This document shows positions 7,891 to 16,734 of a stretch of DNA of 64,000 nucleotides, piece by piece. Source of the DNA: Candidatus Ozemobacteraceae bacterium (GTDB lineage: Bacteria > Muiribacteriota > Ozemobacteria > Ozemobacterales > Ozemobacteraceae). The translations under genes were made by a program, and so were the position numbers. The number at the start of each line of letters is the position of its first letter. The stretch's first letter is position 1. The stretch covers positions 21,814 to 85,813 of the forward strand of contig DAOSOK010000024.1 of assembly GCA_035373905.1 (NCBI GenBank), given 5' to 3'. The notes beneath the pieces are model-generated. The model had not been told where the DNA came from and searched no databases. It saw only the letters and a program-made list of their open reading frames with translations.

Positions 7891-9483
7891 ATGAACATTC
7901 TGGCGGGGGGGGAGTGGCGGTCCGGATTTCCCGACTATTTCAGGGGGCCGGGCCAGGTTCGCATCCGGGTCCTGGCGTTTCGGAACCTCGCGCGGATCGA
8001 GGGACTGTATTTCGTGCGCCCGCGAAGCATGCGGCTGCTCGTCAACTACCTGTTCGAGTTCGGCCTGCGCGGGGTGTTTCGAAAAGTCAGGTCTCGCCTC
8101 GGGGAACGACTCCGTAACGAAAAATATATATCTTTCGGTATTGGAAGAGTCCTCGAGGCCGATGCCGGTTCCGTGCATGCCGCCGGGCGCTTCGTCGCGT
8201 TTCTCGCGCCGTGTCACCCGGCCTGCGTCGAACGGATCGTCCTGGACGACGGGCTGGTCGCTCCGCTGGAGGGCGAACACCGGTTCGACGAACGGACGGT
8301 TCTCCACGGCGGCCCTGCCGAAGCGCGGCCTGACGCCGATTTCTGGACCGGCCTCGCCGGCTTCAGCGAACATGCCGGCAGGGTGCTCGAGCCGACGCTT
8401 CTGGCCGACCTGCACGACAGGCTGAGACGGGCTGTCGCGGCGGAAACGTGGGTGAAATGCACGGCGCATGCCCTTCCCGATCGAGACGGCATGTCTTCCG
8501 TTTCTGAAACGGTGGCGGCTGAGAACGCGGGCGGCTCAAAAGATCCCGCAAGGCCTTCCGGCATCGTATACGGCTACGGGAATTACGCGAAAACCTTTCT
8601 GATTCCGAATGCGTCGCCGTTCATCGAGATCAGGAAAATTCACGAGATCGACCCGACGCAGATTCCGCTCGAGGAGCGCGGATGGGCGTGGGACACCTCG
8701 CCGCTGCCGCGGCCGGACGAACGCGCCGACGTGTTTTTCGGCGCCGGCTACCATCACACCCACGTTCCCGTCGCCCTCGCGGCGCTTCGTCAGGGAGCGT
8801 ATGCCGTGGTCGAAAAGCCCGTGGCAGTCGATGACCGACAGCTCGGGGAGCTGCTCGAGGCGCTGAAAACGGCCGGCCCGAAACTGTTTTCCTGTTACCA
8901 TAAAAGATATATACCATTTAATACATACGCAGTCGAAGACCTTGGAATTCGTCCGGGTGCGCCTGTTTCCTACTCGTGTATCGTGTATGAGGTTCCCCTG
9001 CCGACATTGCACTGGTATCGCTGGCCGAACGCGAAGAGCCGGCTGGTTTCGAACGGCTGCCATTGGATCGACCATTTCCTTTTCCTGAACGGCTTCCCGG
9101 AGGTCCGCTCCTTCGATCTCGCGATCGCGCCCGACGGGACGCTGAACGTGTCGGTCACGGCCGCGAACGGCGCGTTCTTCACGATGGTTCTCACCGACCG
9201 GGGCAGCGAGCGCGTGGGACTGCGCGATTACATCGAACTGCGCACGGCCGACTCGACCGTGCGGATGACGGACGGCTCGACCTACGTCGCCGAGGGGCCT
9301 GACCGGGTGATCCGCCGGGCGTCGATCAACAAGCTGTTTAGCTACCAGAACATGTATGCGACGATCGCCGAGAAGATCTCCCGCGGCGAACCCGGCGACA
9401 CCGTCGAGTCGGTGCGCATCTCGGCCGGCTTGATCCTCGATCTCGAACGCCTGTTCCAGGTGCGGATTCGCAGCCTCGTGTAA
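7891..9483 (+). CDS. Gfo/Idh/MocA-family oxidoreductase with an N-terminal GroES-like remnant
   Basis: A 530-residue protein. The C-terminal two thirds (about 200-530) is a Gfo/Idh/MocA dehydrogenase: Rossmann fold region (SGIVYGYGNYAKTF), the catalytic-strand motif VVEKPVAVDD, and a His pair in CHWIDHFLF. The first 190 residues resemble the GroES-like half of medium-chain dehydrogenases (FGIGRVLEADAGSVHAAGRFV) without its own Rossmann fold. The whole therefore looks like a reduced version of the bi-domain oxidoreductase at 14593. These enzymes act on nucleotide sugars or inositols with NAD(P). The neighbouring genes suggest a role in polysaccharide precursor synthesis; the substrate is unknown. 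Confidence 0.8.
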   Translation: MNILAGGEWRSGFPDYFRGPGQVRIRVLAFRNLARIEGLYFVRPRSMRLLVNYLFEFGLRGVFRKVRSRLGERLRNEKYISFGIGRVLEADAGSVHAAGRFVAFLAPCHPACVERIVLDDGLVAPLEGEHRFDERTVLHGGPAEARPDADFWTGLAGFSEHAGRVLEPTLLADLHDRLRRAVAAETWVKCTAHALPDRDGMSSVSETVAAENAGGSKDPARPSGIVYGYGNYAKTFLIPNASPFIEIRKIHEIDPTQIPLEERGWAWDTSPLPRPDERADVFFGAGYHHTHVPVALAALRQGAYAVVEKPVAVDDRQLGELLEALKTAGPKLFSCYHKRYIPFNTYAVEDLGIRPGAPVSYSCIVYEVPLPTLHWYRWPNAKSRLVSNGCHWIDHFLFLNGFPEVRSFDLAIAPDGTLNVSVTAANGAFFTMVLTDRGSERVGLRDYIELRTADSTVRMTDGSTYVAEGPDRVIRRASINKLFSYQNMYATIAEKISRGEPGDTVESVRISAGLILDLERLFQVRIRSLV

Positions 9484-9604
9484 AGGCGCATCGGCACCCA
9501 TTCGGGACTCGTATCGCCATGGTGAAACGTTCGTTGCGTCTCGGTGATATATCCCGGTTGTGGTATCATGTGGCGGTTCAATTCACCCTGCGCCGGGAGG
9601 AATC

Positions 9605-11824
9605 ATGCACAAGTCCATCAACAAAGAAGCGATCGAAGCGATCATCCGGACGGAGCATCATGACCCGTTCCAGATTCTCGGGATGCACCTCGTCGAGGAA
9701 AAGGCAAAAAAAGTGGCCGTGGTTCGGGCGTTTCTGCCGGATGCGGTCAAGGCATACGTCATCGATGCCCGGCATGGCGACCAGTTTCCGATGGAAAAAC
9801 TGCACGACAAGGGCTTTTTCGAGGCCGTGATCCCCTCCCGGCAGGACGTCTTTCCCTACCGGTTGGCGACCGAGTATGCCAGCGGCGCGACGAGCGAATT
9901 TCACGATTCCTACGCGTTCCTTCCGACGCTTGGCGAGATGGATTTGTATCTGTACAACGAGGGCAACCACCACTCGGTGTATGAGAAGCTCGGGGCGCAC
10001 GAGTGCGTCATGAAATACCACGATCAGATGATCGGCGGCGTCGGGTTCGCCGTATGGGCGCCGAACGCTCGCCGCGTCAGCGTCATCGGCGATTTCAACC
10101 ACTGGGACGGCCGGCGGCACCTGATGCGCTCGCTCGGCAGCTCGGGCATCTGGGAGATCTTCATTCCGGGCCTCCAGACCGGGCAGAACTACAAGTTCGA
10201 GATCAAGACCAAGCATGGGAGCATGGTCGAAAAAGCCGATCCCTACGCTTTTTACGCCGAAGTGCGGCCGAAGACGGCGAGCAAGATATATAATATCAAT
10301 GGCTATGAATGGAATGACCACGACTGGATGACCCGCCGGCCCGGCCGCAACTGGCGCAAGGAGGCGGTCTCGATCTACGAAGTCCATCTGGGTTCGTTCA
10401 TGCGGGTCTGTGAAGAGGGCAACCGGTTCCTGAACTACCGCGAGCTGGCCCACAAGCTGGCCGACTACGTGAAGCGGACCGGCTACACGCACGTCGAACT
10501 GCTTCCCGTGACCGAACATCCTCTCGACATTTCCTGGGGCTACCAGGTGACCGGCTTTTTCGCCCCGACCAGCCGCTTCGGCAGTCCGAAGGATTTCATG
10601 TATTTCGTTGACTATTTACACCAGCAGGGGATCGGCGTCATTCTCGACTGGGTGCCGGCACACTTCCCGAAGGACTGGCACGGCCTCGCGCAGTTCGACG
10701 GCACGGCGCTGTACGAGCACGAAGACCCGCGCCAGGGCGAGCACAAGGACTGGTCGACACTGATCTTCAACTTCGGTCGCAACGAGGTCAAGAATTTCCT
10801 GATCAGCAGCGCGCTGTTCTGGCTCGACAAATACCACATCGACGGCCTGCGGGTCGACGCCGTCGCCTCGATGCTGTATCTCGACTATTCCCGCAAGGCC
10901 GGCGAGTGGGTGCCGAACAAATACGGCGGCCGCGAGAACCTCGAGGCGATCGAGTTCCTGAAATACCTGAACAGCATCACCTATCAGCAGTTCCCCGGCA
11001 TCATGATGATCGCCGAGGAGTCGACGGCGTTCGCCGGCGTCAGCAAGCCGTGCGACCAGGGCGGCCTGGGCTTTGGCTTCAAGTGGAACATGGGCTGGAT
11101 GCACGACACGCTGATGTATTACTCCAAGGACCCGATCTACCGGCGGTATCATCACAACAACCTCACCTTCCCGCTGATCTACGCGTTTCACGAGAATTTC
11201 ATCTCGGTGCTGTCGCATGACGAAGTCGTACACGGGAAGGGCTCGCTGATCGGGAAGATGCCGGGCGATTTCTGGCAGAAGTTCGCGAATCTGCGTCTGC
11301 TGCTGGCCTTCATGTGGACGATGCCGGGCAAGAAGCTGCTGTTCATGGGTTGCGACATCGGCCAGTGGAACGAGTGGAACTGCAACCAGAGCCTCGACTG
11401 GCACCTGCTCGGCTTCGAGTCGCACGCCGGTCTGAACCGGCTGATGGCGCATCTCAACCACCTGTATCGGTCCGAGCCGGCCCTCCACCAGAACGACTGC
11501 GAGGACAGGGGATTCGAATGGATCGATTTCCAGGATGCCGATTCCAGCGTCATCAGCTGGATCCGGAAGGGGGACAACCCGGACGAACTGATCGTGGTGG
11601 CGGCGAACATGACGCCGGTGCCGCGCATGAACTATCGCATCGGGCTTCCCGTCGGGGGGTATTATCGCGAGGTGCTGAACACCGATTCGGCAATGTATTT
11701 CGGGTCGAATATAGGCAACTATGGAGGCTTCTGGGCCGAGCCTCACGGCTGGCAAGGCAAGCCGTTCGGCGGCAACATCAATATCCCGCCGCTGTCGCTC
11801 GTCGGGTTCAAACTGCAGCGCTGA
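9605..11824 (+). CDS. glgB: 1,4-alpha-glucan branching enzyme
   Basis: A 739-residue GH13 enzyme that makes alpha-1,6 branches in glycogen. An N-terminal extension and CBM48 module (GFAVWAPNARRVSVIGDFNHW) precede the catalytic barrel. The four GH13 regions are visible: the first ending DWVPAHFP, the nucleophile in DGLRVDAVAS, the acid/base Glu in MIAEESTAF, and VLSHDEVVHG. The start was set at 9605 because GGGAGGA (9596-9602) lies just upstream. No glgA, glgC or glgP is nearby; the gene sits within the sugar-polymer block, so it may act on glycogen made elsewhere. Confidence 0.97.
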   Translation: MHKSINKEAIEAIIRTEHHDPFQILGMHLVEEKAKKVAVVRAFLPDAVKAYVIDARHGDQFPMEKLHDKGFFEAVIPSRQDVFPYRLATEYASGATSEFHDSYAFLPTLGEMDLYLYNEGNHHSVYEKLGAHECVMKYHDQMIGGVGFAVWAPNARRVSVIGDFNHWDGRRHLMRSLGSSGIWEIFIPGLQTGQNYKFEIKTKHGSMVEKADPYAFYAEVRPKTASKIYNINGYEWNDHDWMTRRPGRNWRKEAVSIYEVHLGSFMRVCEEGNRFLNYRELAHKLADYVKRTGYTHVELLPVTEHPLDISWGYQVTGFFAPTSRFGSPKDFMYFVDYLHQQGIGVILDWVPAHFPKDWHGLAQFDGTALYEHEDPRQGEHKDWSTLIFNFGRNEVKNFLISSALFWLDKYHIDGLRVDAVASMLYLDYSRKAGEWVPNKYGGRENLEAIEFLKYLNSITYQQFPGIMMIAEESTAFAGVSKPCDQGGLGFGFKWNMGWMHDTLMYYSKDPIYRRYHHNNLTFPLIYAFHENFISVLSHDEVVHGKGSLIGKMPGDFWQKFANLRLLLAFMWTMPGKKLLFMGCDIGQWNEWNCNQSLDWHLLGFESHAGLNRLMAHLNHLYRSEPALHQNDCEDRGFEWIDFQDADSSVISWIRKGDNPDELIVVAANMTPVPRMNYRIGLPVGGYYREVLNTDSAMYFGSNIGNYGGFWAEPHGWQGKPFGGNINIPPLSLVGFKLQR

Positions 11825-11831
11825 TACCGGC

Positions 11832-13025
11832 ATGAAACAGATCTGCGTCATCGGCTTGGGTTACATCGGGTTGCCCACGAGCAGCATTCTTGCTGCCAAG
11901 GGCTTCTCGGTCCTCGGCGTCGACGTGAATCCCTCCGTCGTCGAGACGATCAACGGCGGCCGTATCCACATCACCGAACCCGACCTGGACGCTTTCGTCA
12001 AGGCCGCGGTCGGCTCGGGAAAACTGCGGGCGGCGACAAAACCGGAGCCGTCCGACGTCTTCATCATCGCAGTTCCGACGCCGTTCAAGGCCGGTCACAA
12101 ACCCGACATGTCGTACGTCGAGGCGGCGGCCCGTTCGATCCTGCCGGTGTTGCAGCCGGGCAACCTGGTCATTCTCGAGTCGACCTCGCCGCCGCGCACC
12201 TGTGAGGACATCATCGCACCGATTCTCGCCGAGTCGAACCTGAAGGTCGGTGCCGACGTGTTCGTCGCGCACTGTCCCGAGCGCGTCCTGCCGGGTCAGA
12301 TCATGCGCGAGGTCGTCGAAAACGACCGCGTGATCGGCGGCATCAACCCCGCTTCCGCCGCGAAGGCGAAAGAATTGTACTCGGCGTTCGTCAAGGGCGA
12401 GATCTTTCTGACCGACGCGACGACGGCCGAGATGGTGAAGCTCGTCGAGAACTCGTTCCGGGACGTGAACATCGCGTTCGCCAACGAGTTGTCGATGATC
12501 TGCGACCGGCTTGGCCTCAACGTCTGGGAGCTCATCCGCCTCGCGAACCGACACCCGCGCGTCAACATCCTGCGGCCCGGCTGCGGGGTCGGAGGCCACT
12601 GCATCGCGGTCGATCCGTGGTTCATCGCCGACGTCTGCCCGCAGGAGGCCCGGCTCATCCGCACCGCGCGTGAGGTCAATGATGCCAAGCCTCATCACGT
12701 GACGGCGCGCATCCGCGACGCGGCGGCGCGGTTCAAGAAGCCGACGATCGGCCTGCTGGGCCTTTCCTACAAGCAGGATATCGACGATCTGCGCGAGTCA
12801 CCCGCCGTCGAGATAGCCCGCGAGTTCAGGAACGATCCGGGCGTCGACCTGCTGGTCTGCGAGCCGTTCGTGCGATCGCATGCCGAGTTCGCGCTGGCGC
12901 CGCTCGACGAGGTCATGCGCCGGGCCGATATCGTCGTGCTGCTGGTTCCGCATACGGTATTCCGCAACATCGACCGCGAGCTGCTCAAGCCCAAGGTCGT
13001 CATCGACACATGCGGCGTCTGGTGA
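11832..13025 (+). CDS. wecC: UDP-N-acetyl-D-mannosamine dehydrogenase
   Basis: A 397-residue NAD-dependent nucleotide-sugar dehydrogenase that oxidises UDP-ManNAc to the uronic acid. It has the N-terminal Rossmann motif VIGLGYIGLP, the central dimerisation helix (ELIRLANRHPRVNIL), the catalytic-Cys loop GCGVGGHCIAVDPWF and the C-terminal UDP-binding domain (GLSYKQDIDDLRESP). The GGHCIAVDPWF signature matches WecC-type enzymes better than UDP-glucose dehydrogenases. It starts 8 bases after glgB. The product is a typical precursor for a surface polysaccharide, in line with the lyase and glycosyltransferase downstream. Confidence 0.93.
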   Translation: MKQICVIGLGYIGLPTSSILAAKGFSVLGVDVNPSVVETINGGRIHITEPDLDAFVKAAVGSGKLRAATKPEPSDVFIIAVPTPFKAGHKPDMSYVEAAARSILPVLQPGNLVILESTSPPRTCEDIIAPILAESNLKVGADVFVAHCPERVLPGQIMREVVENDRVIGGINPASAAKAKELYSAFVKGEIFLTDATTAEMVKLVENSFRDVNIAFANELSMICDRLGLNVWELIRLANRHPRVNILRPGCGVGGHCIAVDPWFIADVCPQEARLIRTAREVNDAKPHHVTARIRDAAARFKKPTIGLLGLSYKQDIDDLRESPAVEIAREFRNDPGVDLLVCEPFVRSHAEFALAPLDEVMRRADIVVLLVPHTVFRNIDRELLKPKVVIDTCGVW

Positions 13026-13062
13026 CCGTTCCGTACGCCGGCCCGCGGGAGACAATCCAGCA

Positions 13063-14577
13063 ATGAAGCTGTTACTCATCGATCCGCCGTTCAAGAGCTT
13101 CACCGGCATCTTCGGCTTCTACTTTCCGCTCGGACTGGCCTACCTGGCGGGCGCCGCGCGCAAAGCCGGGTTCGACTGTTCGATCCTCGACATGGATGCG
13201 GCCGAGCCAAAAACCGGAACGCTCGATTTCGCGCATGAATACGAGCGATATGCCACGTATATCGAGGCGCTGAACGACCCGCGCCACCCGACCTGGGACT
13301 TGCTGCGTACGCTCGTTCTCGACCAGAAGCCCGACGTGATCGGCGTGACGGCGATGACGACGAAGTTCGGCACGACGATGCAGACGATCCGCTTCTGCCG
13401 GGAGGTTCTGCCGCGCGTCCCCATCATCGTCGGCGGCCCGCACGCCTCGACGATGCCCGATCTCACGATGAGCATGCCGGAAGTCGATTACGTGCTGCGT
13501 GGCGAGGCCGACGAGAGTCTGCCCGAACTCCTGGTCGCCCTGCGCGACGGCCGCGACGTGGGCGGCATCCGCGGGCTCAGCTTTCGTCGCGACGGAAAGG
13601 TCGTCCACAATCCCGACCGGGCGTTCGCTCAGAATCTCGATGCCCTCGCCCTGCCGGCCCGCGACGCATTATTACATCCGGAAAACTATTCTTCCGAAGA
13701 CATGGGTGTCATCCTGACCTCGCGCGGCTGTCCGTTCGCGTGCAGCTACTGTTTCCACATGTGGGAACGGCGCGTGCGGTACCGCTCGATCCCGAACATC
13801 ATCGAGGAGATCGTGCAGGTTCATGACGCCTACGGAACGACGCAGTTCTCGTTCAAGGACGACTCGTTCACGGTGAAGAAGAAGCACGTGCGCGACTTGT
13901 GCGAGGCGATCGGGCGACTTCCGTTCAAGATCAGCTGGTCATGCACGACGCGCGTCGATCTGATGGAGGACGAACTGCTCGAGATCATGAAAGACGCCGG
14001 CTGCGTGCAGGTGAGCGTCGGCATCGAGACCGGCTCGGAGCGCATCCTGAAGGAGACCGACAAGGGCATCACCCACGCCCAGATCGAGCGCGCGGCCCGC
14101 ATGCTGAACCGGCACCGCATCTTCTGGAGCGGCTACTTCATGATCGGCCTGCCGACCGAGACCGAGCAGGACATGCGGCTGACGATCGAGTATCTGCGCA
14201 AGGTGCGCCCGTACTACGGCGGACTGGGGGTCTACAACCCGTTCCCGCGCACCAAGCTGTTCGACCAGGGCGTCGAGCTCGGCCTGCTCGACCCGCAGCC
14301 GCCGCTGGAGCATTTCCTGAAGACGAACCCGAAAGACCTGTTTTTCAAAGATCCGAGGCGACGCGTCGTCGAGGTTCCGCACGAGCGGTTCGAGCAGATC
14401 GTCGCCGAGGCGATGCAGGTGTTTCATGCCCACAACACGAACCCGTTCAGCATGATCCGGCGCGGCTTTGCGCGGCGCAGGACCTACATGGCCGATCCCT
14501 CCCTCCTCTGGCGCGACCTGTCGAAAGCATGGGAGATGATCCGCTCGAAGTTCGGGTTTTTCGCGACACATCCCTGA
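13063..14577 (+). CDS. B12-binding-domain radical SAM protein
   Basis: A 504-residue protein with an N-terminal cobalamin-binding Rossmann domain (about 1-140, including IIVGGPHAS) and a radical SAM barrel with the cluster motif CPFACSYC at about residues 222-229. Members of this broad family (BchE-like) perform methylations, ring closures and other radical chemistry. The canonical DxHxxG cobalamin motif is not evident, so B12 may be bound base-on or not at all. Placement between wecC and a sugar oxidoreductase suggests modification of a saccharide or lipid, but the substrate cannot be named. Confidence 0.9.
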   Translation: MKLLLIDPPFKSFTGIFGFYFPLGLAYLAGAARKAGFDCSILDMDAAEPKTGTLDFAHEYERYATYIEALNDPRHPTWDLLRTLVLDQKPDVIGVTAMTTKFGTTMQTIRFCREVLPRVPIIVGGPHASTMPDLTMSMPEVDYVLRGEADESLPELLVALRDGRDVGGIRGLSFRRDGKVVHNPDRAFAQNLDALALPARDALLHPENYSSEDMGVILTSRGCPFACSYCFHMWERRVRYRSIPNIIEEIVQVHDAYGTTQFSFKDDSFTVKKKHVRDLCEAIGRLPFKISWSCTTRVDLMEDELLEIMKDAGCVQVSVGIETGSERILKETDKGITHAQIERAARMLNRHRIFWSGYFMIGLPTETEQDMRLTIEYLRKVRPYYGGLGVYNPFPRTKLFDQGVELGLLDPQPPLEHFLKTNPKDLFFKDPRRRVVEVPHERFEQIVAEAMQVFHAHNTNPFSMIRRGFARRRTYMADPSLLWRDLSKAWEMIRSKFGFFATHP

Positions 14578-14592
14578 CGGAAAGGAATCGCC

Positions 14593-16734
14593 ATGCGGCA
14601 GATCCTGCAGAGTCTGAAAACCGGCGAGATCGAGATCGCCGACATCCCCGTGCCGACCGTGAAGGCCGGGCACCTGCTGATTCAAAGCGCCCGAAGTCTC
14701 ATCTCGGTCGGAACCGAGCGGATGCTGCTGGATTTCGGCCGGGCCGGCTGGATCGACAAGGCGCGGCAACAGCCCGACAAGGTGCGGCAGGTATTCCAGA
14801 AGATCCGCACCGACGGGCTTCTCGCGACGGCCGAGTCGGTGATGCGCAAACTCGACCAGCCGCTCGCGCTCGGCTACTCGAACGCGGGCCGGGTCGTGGC
14901 GGTCGGGAAGGGCGTCACCGGCTTCGCGGCCGGCGATCGCGTCGTTTCGAACGGGAACCATGCCGACGTGGTCTGCGTGCCCGAGAACCTGTGCGCGAAG
15001 ATCCCCGACGGGGTCGGCGACGATACGGCATCGTTCACGGTCATCGCGTCGATCGCCCTCGAGGGCATCCGGCTCGTCCAGCCGACCCTGGGCGAGAGCG
15101 TCGCCGTGATGGGACTCGGCCTCATCGGCCTCCTGACGGTCCAGATGCTGCGCGCGAACGGCTGCCGGGTGATCGGGTTCGATTTCGACCCGTCGAAAGT
15201 CGCGCTGGCGCGCGAGTTCGGCGCAGAGGCCCACGACCTGAAAGACGGGATCGACCCGGTGGCGGCCGCGACGGCGTTCTCGCGCGGGCATGGTGTCGAT
15301 GCCGTTATAATAACTGCCGCTACAAAAAGCGACGATCCCATCCACCAGGCCCCGCAGATGTGCCGCAAGCGCGGCCGCGTCGTGCTGGTCGGGGTCGTCG
15401 GGCTGAACCTTTCCCGCGACGATTTCTACAAGAAGGAGATCACGTTCCAGGTCTCGTGCTCGTACGGGCCCGGCCGGTACGAGGCGGAATACGAGAAGAA
15501 GGGGCTGGACTACCCGATCGGCTTCGTGCGCTGGACCGAACAGCGCAACTTCGAGGCCGTGCTCGACATGATGGCGGCCGGCTCGATCAGGACGGAAAAG
15601 CTGGTCACGCGCGTCATCGCGATGGACGAGGCGAAGAAGGCCTACGAAGCCGTCGCGGCCGGCGAGAACGTGCTCGGCCTGGTGCTCGATTACGGGCAGC
15701 AGATCAACCTGGAGCGGCGCAGCGTGATCCTGCAGCCGGCCGCCGGCATTGCCGCGGCCCCCGGCAAGGGCATCACGGGATTCATCGGGGCGGGGAACTT
15801 CGCTTCGGGGGTTCTCGTTCCCGCGTTCGCGGCCGCCGGCGCCGGGCTGAAGACGATCGCGAGCTCCGGAGGCGTGTCGGGGACGCACCTCGGCAGGAAA
15901 AGCGGGTTCCGCATCAGCACGACGGACTACCGGACGATCATTGACGATCCCGAGATCGACACGATCGCGATCACGACCCAGCATGGCACGCATGCGAAGT
16001 TCGTCTGCGAAGCCCTGTCGGCGGGAAAACACGTGTTTGTCGAAAAGCCGCTCTGCCTGACGTGGAACGAGCTTGCCGAGATCGAGAAAGCGTATCAGGA
16101 CGCCTGCGCGGCGAAGCCCCGCATCCTGATGGTCGGTTTCAACCGGCGGTTCTCGCCGCTTGTTCAAACGGTCAAACGGCTGCTCGACAGCCAGCAGGAG
16201 CAGAAAAGCATCGTGATGACGGTGAACGCCGGCGCGATTCCCGGCGACCACTGGACACAGGACGAGGAGGCCGGCGGCGGGCGCATTCTCGGCGAGGCCT
16301 GCCATTTCATCGACCTGATCAGGTTCCTGGTCGGGGCGCCGATCCTCGATGTCCACACCGCGGTGATGCGGAGGAAAGACACGGCGACGCCCCCCGATAC
16401 CGTCACCGTCACGATCACGTTCTCCGACGGCTCGCTGGGCGTGGTGAACTACTTCGCCAACGGCCACAAGGACTACCCCAAGGAGCGGCTCGAGGCCTTC
16501 TCGGGCGGCCGCATCCTGGTCCTCGACAACTTCCGCTCGCTTTCCGGACACGGCTGGCCGGGATTCAAGGGCGAGTCTCTCTGGGCGCAGGACAAGGGGC
16601 ATGCCGCCGGGGCGAAGGCGTTTCTCGAGGCCGTGCGAACCGGCGGAGCGGCGCCGATCCCGTTTGCAGAGATCGTCGAGGTGACGAAAGCGACGCTGAA
16701 GGCTGCCGGCATCGCCCCGGACCGTGATGCCTGA
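14593..16734 (+). CDS. Bi-domain oxidoreductase: medium-chain dehydrogenase fused to Gfo/Idh/MocA
   Basis: A 713-residue fusion. Residues 1-370 are a zinc-alcohol-dehydrogenase-like unit (GroES part with LGYSNAGRVVAVGKGV; Rossmann GLGLIGLLTVQ). Residues 390-713 are a Gfo/Idh/MocA dehydrogenase with GFIGAGNFASG, the motif FVEKPLCLTW and the His of EACHFIDLI. This pairing is known from surface-polysaccharide loci, often beside heparinase-like lyases as here. It probably oxidises and re-reduces a sugar nucleotide or cyclitol. AAAGGA precedes the ATG. The 3' end overlaps the lyase gene by 8 bp. Confidence 0.92.
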   Translation: MRQILQSLKTGEIEIADIPVPTVKAGHLLIQSARSLISVGTERMLLDFGRAGWIDKARQQPDKVRQVFQKIRTDGLLATAESVMRKLDQPLALGYSNAGRVVAVGKGVTGFAAGDRVVSNGNHADVVCVPENLCAKIPDGVGDDTASFTVIASIALEGIRLVQPTLGESVAVMGLGLIGLLTVQMLRANGCRVIGFDFDPSKVALAREFGAEAHDLKDGIDPVAAATAFSRGHGVDAVIITAATKSDDPIHQAPQMCRKRGRVVLVGVVGLNLSRDDFYKKEITFQVSCSYGPGRYEAEYEKKGLDYPIGFVRWTEQRNFEAVLDMMAAGSIRTEKLVTRVIAMDEAKKAYEAVAAGENVLGLVLDYGQQINLERRSVILQPAAGIAAAPGKGITGFIGAGNFASGVLVPAFAAAGAGLKTIASSGGVSGTHLGRKSGFRISTTDYRTIIDDPEIDTIAITTQHGTHAKFVCEALSAGKHVFVEKPLCLTWNELAEIEKAYQDACAAKPRILMVGFNRRFSPLVQTVKRLLDSQQEQKSIVMTVNAGAIPGDHWTQDEEAGGGRILGEACHFIDLIRFLVGAPILDVHTAVMRRKDTATPPDTVTVTITFSDGSLGVVNYFANGHKDYPKERLEAFSGGRILVLDNFRSLSGHGWPGFKGESLWAQDKGHAAGAKAFLEAVRTGGAAPIPFAEIVEVTKATLKAAGIAPDRDA

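Noticed and set aside
13899..15944. Plus-strand frame of 681 codons across the radical SAM and bi-domain genes
   Set aside because: It is a shifted frame of two well-supported genes, very Arg-rich and without motifs.
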